Of a stretch of DNA of 64,000 nt, positions 57,561 through 64,000 are shown in pieces. Both the position numbers and the translations under genes were made by a program. The stretch is from a virus: positions 1-64,000 of IMG/VR virus record IMGVR_UViG_3300023082_000010; one strand, given 5' to 3'. Under the pieces are notes generated by a model. That model did not search any database, was not told the origin of the DNA, and was given only the letters and a program-made list of their open reading frames with translations. How positions within the stretch are numbered: position 1 is the first letter of the stretch; every line of letters starts with the position of its first letter.

Positions 57561-59693
57561 TTACAACAGCACTTCCTGTGCTGATTGAAACGCATACGTT
57601 GGTGTTCCGGTTACGTTTGCCGTTCTCAACCTTACAAACTTACCTGCGGGAATAATACCTGCAAGGTTTGCTGTGCCAAGATTTGTAATACTCAGAACAC
57701 CGCCTGTAGAATTACCAGAAGATGCTACTACCGTAACCCCTGTAGTAAAGCCAACCTCGTTAGCATATTCAAGATAAACCCTACCACTTGTGCCACCAAT
57801 CAAAATAGCTTGAACAGTGATATCCACGGAATACACCACTTGACTATCTCGTGTACTGCTCACTTGAAATGCTGTGTTTAATGTTCTTGTAGGGTTTGTA
57901 AATACACGAGCTTGAGGAAGGCTTGTTAATGGTGCCTTAGCATCCAATGCAGACTGCAACGCTGTCACGTCTGCAATAACATGTGTATGAGCAGACGGTG
58001 GGAAGCTTGTAGGCTTGCCAGTTAGACTTGCATACGTTCCATCAAACAATACTGGCTTATTTGTAAGGTCAGTGTAACTTCCACTAAATAATGTTGGCTT
58101 CCCTGTCAGATCCGAATATACACCACTGAACAATACAGGCTTATTGATCAAGTCTGTATAAGACCCTGAAAACAGTGACGGCTTATTCAGTATCTGTGCA
58201 GCACCTGATGTCGCATTCCAATCACTCTGAACCTGTGCAGCAGGGATAATCGGAAAAGTTACTACAGATCCATCGCCCCGAAGATATTCAGTTGTAAATC
58301 CTGTTGGTGAATTAAACTTACCGGCTAATAGGTTATTCAAGGATTGTGTAGTGGTGTAGTTACCTAGTGTCGAAGTAACACTTGCTGTTGTAGCATATCC
58401 ACTCAAAGCCGCTGTAGATACTTTGCTATCAAGAGTGTTTTGAAGATTGGTAACATCACTAATGGCATGTGTGTGACTTGTGGGAGCTGCACCAACATCT
58501 ATGTTCGTTAGAACAACAGTTCCAGTCTTACCATTAACAGACACAACAGGGAAAGTTACGTTTGTAAGATATCCACTATCATTAGTGAGTTGTGATGTCT
58601 TGGTGACAGCTGAAGGAATAATTGGTTGGTTGGTCAAATCAGTGTAGCTACCTGAAAACAGAACAGGTTTTCCACTTAGATCAGAATAAGCGCCAGAGAA
58701 CAGATTAGGTTTATTTGTCAGATCATTATAGCTGCCTGAAGTAGCAACTGTTGCCAGCCCACCTAGTCCACTATTTGCAGCTTGAATACCGCTTGTTAGT
58801 GCTGATAATTGATCAGTTAAACCGTTTACTTCGGATATGCTGTGAGTGTGTTGACTTGGAACAAAGGACGCTGGAACACCCGTTAAATCTGCATACTTTC
58901 CAGAGAATGGTGTAGCCATTGTACTAATTTGTGTTTGAAGATTTGCCACATCATTGGCATCAGCAACACCAACAAAATAACCTTCTTGCAGCCAAGCTGA
59001 TATCGCGGGAACTCCATTGGTTCCTGACAAAGCAATATTATCCCCCTGAATATCATAGGCCAATACTGTGCCAGCTTGGAAGATTAATGCAGTATCTTGA
59101 AAATCAATTAAATTATCACCAACCTCAAAGGTTGTACCACCCTCTCCAGTCAACCATGCAGACTTACTAGGGAAATACTTTACAACAATGCCACTCACCT
59201 TATCCATGATACGCAGACGAACATTATTCATCTGTTGTGTTGCATTAAAGCTTAGTGTATTAGTACGAGCCGTAAGACGTGTCGTGTATTCAAAATGTAA
59301 AGGGTTTGTTGTGATGACTGTATTGCCTGCCGAAGCTTGAAATTTCTTCTGAGCTTCGATCAGTTTAAAATAATATGGCTTAGATGATGCGGATGTTCTT
59401 GGAACTGCATAATCTACAAGTTGGTATTTGATACCATCAACCATGTTTTCAAATGCAAGGAAACCCGCTGATTCTGATAGTCGTAAAACATCACCAAAAT
59501 CAATACTGCCTGATTCTACAGAAAACCCCACAGGAGCCAAAAGGCTTCCTGATGTCAGCATTCTCAGGCCAGAGCTTTGTAGTGTCCCATCTGGAGCTTT
59601 ATAGGGTACTTCAAAAGTTTCTAAGTTATCCAGATTTACACCACTGTCACCAGTGATAACCGTAACAGCATTCTTGCTAGGTATGATAGCCAT
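57561..59693 (-). CDS. Tail fibre protein with repeated shaft
   Basis: A 710-residue product starting MAIIPSKNAVTVITGDSGVN. Residues about 280-600 hold many copies of a short repeat of the type LFSGSYTDLTNKP / YSDLTGKP, with HTH-containing spacers (SHTHAISDVT, AHTHVIADVT), as in triple-stranded fibre shafts. The C-terminal 110 residues are a beta-rich head. It probably binds the host surface. The repeats make it a place for recombination between fibres. Confidence 0.8.
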   Translation of the reverse strand: MAIIPSKNAVTVITGDSGVNLDNLETFEVPYKAPDGTLQSSGLRMLTSGSLLAPVGFSVESGSIDFGDVLRLSESAGFLAFENMVDGIKYQLVDYAVPRTSASSKPYYFKLIEAQKKFQASAGNTVITTNPLHFEYTTRLTARTNTLSFNATQQMNNVRLRIMDKVSGIVVKYFPSKSAWLTGEGGTTFEVGDNLIDFQDTALIFQAGTVLAYDIQGDNIALSGTNGVPAISAWLQEGYFVGVADANDVANLQTQISTMATPFSGKYADLTGVPASFVPSQHTHSISEVNGLTDQLSALTSGIQAANSGLGGLATVATSGSYNDLTNKPNLFSGAYSDLSGKPVLFSGSYTDLTNQPIIPSAVTKTSQLTNDSGYLTNVTFPVVSVNGKTGTVVLTNIDVGAAPTSHTHAISDVTNLQNTLDSKVSTAALSGYATTASVTSTLGNYTTTQSLNNLLAGKFNSPTGFTTEYLRGDGSVVTFPIIPAAQVQSDWNATSGAAQILNKPSLFSGSYTDLINKPVLFSGVYSDLTGKPTLFSGSYTDLTNKPVLFDGTYASLTGKPTSFPPSAHTHVIADVTALQSALDAKAPLTSLPQARVFTNPTRTLNTAFQVSSTRDSQVVYSVDITVQAILIGGTSGRVYLEYANEVGFTTGVTVVASSGNSTGGVLSITNLGTANLAGIIPAGKFVRLRTANVTGTPTYAFQSAQEVLL

Positions 59694-59980
59694 TAGTCAA
59701 AAACCTGAATAAACATTTTACCATTTCCTTTAGCCCAAACTCTGGAGCCAACAGGAACCTTATTAATAGTTGTCCATTCACCACCTGCTGCCGTACCTAT
59801 ACCATTCAACTGCCATCCATCAATCGATGCAGCCGTGGGCGTACTTGCTCTAATCTGAATATAAATTGCATTACTACTTTTATTTTTTACTACAAGATCA
59901 CTCTGTGGAGCAATACCTGATGCAGCATAGACATCTAACCAAACACCACTTATAAGTGTGAGATCTGGGATTGTATCCAT
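59693..59980 (-). CDS. Small fibre-associated protein
   Basis: A 95-residue beta-rich product starting MDTIPDLTLISGVWLDVYAA. The ATG at 59980 follows AAGGTG. An in-frame GTG at 60040 would add a segment starting MAIIPRKK that copies the first residues of the following fibre gene. It fits a small tail accessory or fibre-bound protein. One-base overlap with the fibre gene. Confidence 0.65.
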   Translation of the reverse strand: MDTIPDLTLISGVWLDVYAASGIAPQSDLVVKNKSSNAIYIQIRASTPTAASIDGWQLNGIGTAAGGEWTTINKVPVGSRVWAKGNGKMFIQVFD

Positions 59981-60130
59981 TTGTAAACACCTTTTTGTTA
60001 TTTTATTTTTAGGTGTCTTTTTTCGAGGTATTATAGCCACAGACAGACAAACAGTGGCTTCTATATTTAACAGCCTCGCCTGTTCTAAATCTGTTTAGAA
60101 TGTATGGGCTTCCCTGCCCCTTAATGCTCT
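59981..60130. other. Gene-free gap with hairpins
   Basis: 150 nt between fibre genes. It holds three inverted repeats: TTCTAAA/TTTAGAA (about 60081-60100), AGCCAC/GTGGCT (about 60036-60060) and ACACC/GGTGT with T-rich flanks (about 59986-60020). The last one ends in CTTTTTT on the plus strand, where no gene is known, so its meaning is unclear. Confidence 0.5.
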
Positions 60131-62701
60131 TCAGCTATTCAACGCAGCCGAGGTGATAGGCATATCCTCGGCAGCCAATTCAATATGGCCTTGTGTCTGA
60201 GGGTGTAGCCCATCATTGGTGTAAACACGAGGTGTGCTGGACGATACTTTCCATTTGTGTACATCTGTGCCACGAACAGCATTGCCGGGAAGGATATAAT
60301 CAAACCCCGCATTATCAATCAGTGTGTTGTACTGATCAGCTTGTTGTCCCGTATTCCAGCCATATACAGTTGTCTGATCAGCTTCTGTCTGATAATTACC
60401 TGTACCATCTTGTGTGCAAAGCAGAAGATGTCTTACACCAATTGGAGACAGACTCTGTGCTTTAAAATCAGATACACGAAGCTTGAGCTGTTCAAACACT
60501 TGTTGTGCTGTAACACCATTATCAGAGCCACGAGGAAGATCATTTGTGCCCAATGTACCAGCTTCAGCAAATGTTGACATACGTGCGTATTGCAATACAC
60601 GCTCATCGTTCATGCCAGCAACTGTCTTACCGCCCGGTACACAGAAGTTAAATCCTGCTGCTGGAACTGGAAGACTTGCAAGTTTACGCTGTGTAAAGCC
60701 AATACCAGAGACTGAGCCAGCACCACTATCACCAATACCTGCCGGGATAGAATCACCAATGAAGAATGCTACAGAAGGTGTTGAGCCTGTCACATACTTA
60801 CCAAGAATATAAGGTGTGTAGCCTGCTGCAATAGAATCTGGGGCTGGACCTGATGTGACAGTGAATGCACCAGAGACATCTACACTTGAAAGTGTTGTGA
60901 CAGATGGATCGTACACATATACTTTATCACGAGGGAATGCTGTAAGAAGACCACGAACACCAAATGGACACTGACCACCGTTAGGAAAGGCAAGCCTTAC
61001 TTTAACATGAACCTGTGTGCCTGCTGGCAAACTATCTACACCAAATGCTGTAGGGATGGAAATAGGATTCATCATTACACCACCATGTCCGTCAGGTAGT
61101 GTAAAGGATCTTGTATTACCCGAAAAGAAGCATGGAACTGTAACACCTAATGCCTCAAAGGATACGTCCAATACAGGACGATCAGCACCTACGTTAGTCC
61201 CCATACCTGTGCTTTCACTTGTTACAATAAAGTTTGGAAGGCATAAGGTGATTTCATTAACTGGGGCACCGCCTGCAATAATACTTGTAAAGTCTGTTGC
61301 TACAACACGATTAGAGGATACACCAAAGAGACTTGTGTAGACAGCATTCCAATATGTGACGCCCATTGTACGATTAGCTTGTGGGACATCTGCAAGGTCT
61401 TCTGCCCACGCTGTAACCCCATCAATCTCAGCATCTGTAAGATCACGGTTAACAATTAATAGCCCTGCCACTGTGCTGTTGACACTATAGGATGTACCAA
61501 TTGTCTGGTTGGAAAGAATCTGTGCCCCAACCCCTGCAATACTTTTAACAACTGTGACATTGCTCCCAAGAGCCGTCCCAAAGTTTACAGGAAGAGCATC
61601 ATCAACACCATCTGCATAGACATGGGCTGGAACGCTTCGATAACTTAAGCGATTGCCGCCTGTTTGCCTAGCATGGTTTCCTGCCACAGCTTGAATCGTG
61701 ACATTAGCCCAAGATGATCCACCGTTGCCATTACCAGCACTACCAATTGTCAGACGGGCTGTCTTGGTAGTTGGAACAGTGAAATAAACATTGCCTGTGT
61801 ATGTACCACCATAAAGTGATGGACGAATAACATCTTGCTCATCAAATCGGATAGCTAAATCTGTATCTCCGTAACCACCAAAGGTGCCCGATGCTTTGTA
61901 GAGCTGACCTGCAACACCTGCAAACGAGCCATTAAGCTGCGATTGGCTAAAGTTGTTATCAGCATTGCCTGTAGCATTTTCCAATACAGCGTTAGCACCA
62001 AGAGTGAGGCCTTTGGACTTATCTAGCCACAAACCTACACCATCTCCCATTGCTGTGACAGGGCGTGCCCCATCAAAGTATTGGAAGAGAGTGGATGTAT
62101 CAGATGCATCAAGCCACAACCCACGTTCACCATCTGCAAACAACCCTTCCATTGTAAATGGGCCGGGATCAGTTGCTACAACAGCATTTGTGCTATAAAG
62201 CTTCCAGTGCTGTGCATCGGAGCTATAAGCTGGAACACCGCCCATGTCGCTGATAAAGACTGTCGTGTTTGGATGATCTGCTGCAAGGTAGGTGCTTTTA
62301 AGCTCAACAAGGGTTTTACTTAAAGGTGAGCTTGGGGCGATAGAATTGATAGCTTGTTGTACAGCTGTGCTGATAGGCTTGTTTAGATCTGATGTGTTGT
62401 CAACTTGAGATAAACCAATATCAGATTTATCAAGGACAACTACTCCCGTCTCACCATTTACACTCTGAACACCTGATGTACCACTACCAACATCTCCCTT
62501 CTGAGCCAAAACACCCCAATAACTAGTGTTGGTTGGAACGTGATTGATACCAGCAGAGATAGCAAGATAGCTAGACCCGTTATAACTTACAGCATCATCG
62601 ATAGCGTAAGTTTGTGTAGGGTTGTAGACACCTTTCCAGATAATCCCCTTGTCACCTTTATCACCTTTGAAATATTGCCCTACAAATTCCACATCAATCA
62701 T
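60131..62701 (-). CDS. Tail fibre with C-terminal SGNH esterase
   Basis: An 856-residue product. The N-terminus has a short collagen-like GDKGDKG and a carbohydrate-binding-type module (NPTQTYAIDDAVSYNGSSYL), then VQSVNGETGVVVLDKSDIGL as in many fibres. A LamG-like jelly-roll region lies at about 200-430. The last 220 residues are an SGNH hydrolase: FFIGDSIPAG (nucleophile Ser), GTNDLPRG (block III) and NDGLHPQTQGH (Asp-His block V). It probably removes acyl groups from host surface glycans. Confidence 0.82.
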   Translation of the reverse strand: MIDVEFVGQYFKGDKGDKGIIWKGVYNPTQTYAIDDAVSYNGSSYLAISAGINHVPTNTSYWGVLAQKGDVGSGTSGVQSVNGETGVVVLDKSDIGLSQVDNTSDLNKPISTAVQQAINSIAPSSPLSKTLVELKSTYLAADHPNTTVFISDMGGVPAYSSDAQHWKLYSTNAVVATDPGPFTMEGLFADGERGLWLDASDTSTLFQYFDGARPVTAMGDGVGLWLDKSKGLTLGANAVLENATGNADNNFSQSQLNGSFAGVAGQLYKASGTFGGYGDTDLAIRFDEQDVIRPSLYGGTYTGNVYFTVPTTKTARLTIGSAGNGNGGSSWANVTIQAVAGNHARQTGGNRLSYRSVPAHVYADGVDDALPVNFGTALGSNVTVVKSIAGVGAQILSNQTIGTSYSVNSTVAGLLIVNRDLTDAEIDGVTAWAEDLADVPQANRTMGVTYWNAVYTSLFGVSSNRVVATDFTSIIAGGAPVNEITLCLPNFIVTSESTGMGTNVGADRPVLDVSFEALGVTVPCFFSGNTRSFTLPDGHGGVMMNPISIPTAFGVDSLPAGTQVHVKVRLAFPNGGQCPFGVRGLLTAFPRDKVYVYDPSVTTLSSVDVSGAFTVTSGPAPDSIAAGYTPYILGKYVTGSTPSVAFFIGDSIPAGIGDSGAGSVSGIGFTQRKLASLPVPAAGFNFCVPGGKTVAGMNDERVLQYARMSTFAEAGTLGTNDLPRGSDNGVTAQQVFEQLKLRVSDFKAQSLSPIGVRHLLLCTQDGTGNYQTEADQTTVYGWNTGQQADQYNTLIDNAGFDYILPGNAVRGTDVHKWKVSSSTPRVYTNDGLHPQTQGHIELAAEDMPITSAALNS

Positions 62702-63040
62702 TTATGCCACCACAGAATTAGTAAGGAAAGTAATATCTTGGATGATATTGACAGAGATTGTAGAGGTGCTAATGACAACACCAAGAGGGCTTGTCAGTTG
62801 AATGTCAATTGAGGCATCCCCTACAGGCCATGCCGTTGTATCAAGGTGAGAGATACGAACAGTGCGTGTAGTAGCGGGATCAAGCCATTCAGGGGAAAGG
62901 TCAGCAATAAACGTCAAGTAGCGGGATGTACGGATTTGGGAGGATAGAGTCCATGATGCAAAGTATCCGTCACCAAATGTGGCGGGGAGGTTGATTAGCT
63001 CCGAGAGTGAATCCCCTCTTTTTATTGAGATTGAAGCCAA
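62702..63040 (-). CDS. Fibre-attachment protein, BppU-like
   Basis: A 112-residue product starting with TTG (MASISIKRGDSLSELINLPA) after AAGGGG. The 'I.i.rGDS......l' opening, 'YFASWTLSSQIRT' and 'DLSPEWLD' match BppU N-terminal-like baseplate/fibre domains. It abuts the esterase fibre gene and may anchor it. Confidence 0.7.
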   Translation of the reverse strand: MASISIKRGDSLSELINLPATFGDGYFASWTLSSQIRTSRYLTFIADLSPEWLDPATTRTVRISHLDTTAWPVGDASIDIQLTSPLGVVISTSTISVNIIQDITFLTNSVVA

Positions 63041-63238
63041 TTGAAATTCCCCTTATTATAATAGTTGTGCCAGCGTCCACAATCTTAACCTGACCTGACA
63101 ACTCTCCCTCTGCAAGATTCAAAGGGTTTCTCCGCAATCAACCGTCTTTCCGGTTTGTCATTTATTTTAGCTAACCGCCAGATTAGCTTATGAAGGTCTA
63201 GGCAAGATCTTCAATACCAAGCATCACTACTTGATTCT

Positions 63239-63276
63239 TTATAGGTCATTATAGACCAATTATAGAGTGATTATAG
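63239..63276. repeat. Four phased TTATAG repeats
   Basis: TTATAG begins at 63239, 63249, 63260 and 63271, that is every 10-11 bp, on one face of the helix. It lies in the 63041-63304 gap just after the terS gene. On the minus strand each copy reads CTATAA, three of them CTATAAT. A binding array (for TerS or a regulator), an intrinsic bend, or redundant -10 boxes are possible. The rest of this gap has small hairpins and no gene. Confidence 0.75.
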
Positions 63277-63304
63277 ACTAAGAACTCAGATATGAATAAT
63301 AAGA

Positions 63305-63709
63305 TTACTCGTCTTCGTCAGGGTCTACATACACCAACGAAAGTCGGGGTTTGAGTTCAGATTTGATTTCTTCAGGAGTCTGTTCTTCAGGATCACGCTT
63401 ACCTTCAAGACGTGCCTTGAAGTTAGAGATTTCATCGGCATTTGCGGCTTTTTCTACCGATACAAGTGATTGAATCACCCACTTGGCGCTCGCTACGCTG
63501 TCAGCGTTTACAGTCTCACTTTTCAGGCTCTTATCAATCAACTCCAATGCAATGTCTTCTCGCTGGCGTAGCTTATCCGCAAGATCACGCAATTTAGATT
63601 GTTTAATACGAACTTTCGAATTACCTTTGGTATTTCTATTACTTTTTTCACCATCAAAACGGGTTGCCTTTTGGGCAGCCGTTTGTTTATCTTTTGTTGG
63701 ACCAGCCAT
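63305..63709 (-). CDS. Candidate terminase small subunit
   Basis: A 134-residue product starting MAGPTKDKQTAAQKATRFDG. A basic N-terminus, two central helices (KLRDLADKLRQREDIALELI, VASAKWVIQSLVSVEKAANA) and an acidic tail (YVDPDEDE) fit small terminase subunits that form a DNA-recognising ring. AAAGG precedes the ATG at 63709. It is separated from terL by the fibre genes, which is unusual. Identification is by architecture, not by a signature motif. Confidence 0.55.
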   Translation of the reverse strand: MAGPTKDKQTAAQKATRFDGEKSNRNTKGNSKVRIKQSKLRDLADKLRQREDIALELIDKSLKSETVNADSVASAKWVIQSLVSVEKAANADEISNFKARLEGKRDPEEQTPEEIKSELKPRLSLVYVDPDEDE

Positions 63710-63802
63710 TATTAAATACCTTTGTGTTATACACTTGTTTAAAGCCATTCGGTTACAGAATAGATACTGTGGTGACTAAGTGATGGAATGGACTTAAAGA
63801 AA

Positions 63803-63975
63803 TGTCTTCCAGAGCGGGAGAGGGCACTTTGGAAGACACAATACCAATAATAGGAGGAGAGAAACCACTATTGGCGAGGAGCACATACCATATGTTATCG
63901 GAGGATTATAATTGTGGTATGTGTAGGGAATTAGCCGGGGAGGTAGGATAATACATTTTCAGTCCTAGCCTCCCC
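63803..63975 (+). ncRNA. Hairpin array with GGA-rich loops (candidate ncRNA or packaging site)
   Basis: No gene is found in 63710-64000. Four inverted repeats follow each other: TGTCTTCCA/TGGAAGACA (63803-63811, 63830-63838), CCAATA/TATTGG (63844-63849, 63869-63874), CACATACCA/TGGTATGTG (63882-63890, 63915-63923) and GGGGAGG-TAGGA/TCCTA-G-CCTCCCC (63937-63948, 63963-63975). On the plus strand the first three loops show GGGAG, AGGAGGAG and CGGAGGA. This is the form of CsrA/RsmA-binding decoy RNAs. It may instead be a cos/pac site next to terS, or the terS leader on the other strand. No clear promoter was seen. Confidence 0.4.
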
Positions 63976-64000
63976 GTAGCTTATCTGAAGTTCACTTTAA

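Noticed and set aside
1-64000. tRNA genes and CRISPR arrays
   Set aside because: I looked for T-loop type sequences (GGTTCRANNC) in the gaps and for regular repeat-spacer units and saw none; a tRNAscan or minced run would settle it.

Overview
The window is part of the genome of a strictly lytic, contractile-tailed double-stranded DNA phage (myovirus) of a Gram-negative host. The evidence is a DUF3383-type tail sheath, a Mu/gp138-like baseplate with a membrane-puncturing spike, spanin pairs with lipoprotein partners (which need an outer membrane), a GH24 endolysin, and no integrase, repressor or other lysogeny gene. The gene plan resembles the Felix O1 / PAK_P1 / KPP10 group of myoviruses, but this is inferred from layout only and the host genus cannot be named. 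No tRNA gene and no CRISPR array was recognised.

Layout. (1) 1-6907, minus strand: about 25 tiny, mostly unrecognised genes, tightly packed with ATGA/TGATG overlaps, plus one 412-aa SF2-like helicase paralog. The block is cut into short operons by compact elements in which a terminator loop carries the -35 box of the next promoter. (2) 6908-7122: divergent promoter region. (3) 7123-28756, plus strand: the nucleotide and replication block. It opens with a ribosome-modulation-factor-like peptide and continues with small genes, primase-helicase, family B DNA polymerase, SSB, 5' exonuclease, metallophosphoesterase, a DUF3310 protein, ThyX, class I ribonucleotide reductase (NrdB then NrdA), more small genes and a second 412-aa helicase paralog. 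(4) 28757-28911: convergent terminator. (5) 28912-63709, minus strand: late genes. Read 5' to 3' they are terminase small subunit, two tail-fibre genes with accessories (one fibre ends in an SGNH esterase), then a new promoter followed by terminase large subunit, portal, protease, scaffold, decoration, capsid, connectors, sheath, three tube-like proteins, frameshifted chaperone, tape measure, baseplate, tailspike, polyglycine adhesin, endolysin, holin and an expanded spanin cassette. (6) 63710-64000: a gene-free, strongly structured segment beside terS.

The main discoveries are these. The terminase large subunit is split, inside its ATP-binding P-loop, by a 230-nt ORF-less group I intron with recognisable P, Q, R and S elements and excellent P1 and P10 pairings; a free-standing endonuclease gene overlaps the start of exon 1. 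A run of hairpins with GGA-rich loops (63803-63975) and four helically phased TTATAG repeats (63239-63276) flank terS. The tape measure gene has no ATG, GTG or TTG before its conserved N-terminus. The tail chaperone has a T-TTT-TTT slippery site. There are two consecutive i-spanin/o-spanin-like pairs. Eight predicted homing-type endonucleases are scattered through the window, four of them from one family, one of these fused to a DUF1937 enzyme-like domain and another with a frameshifted tail.
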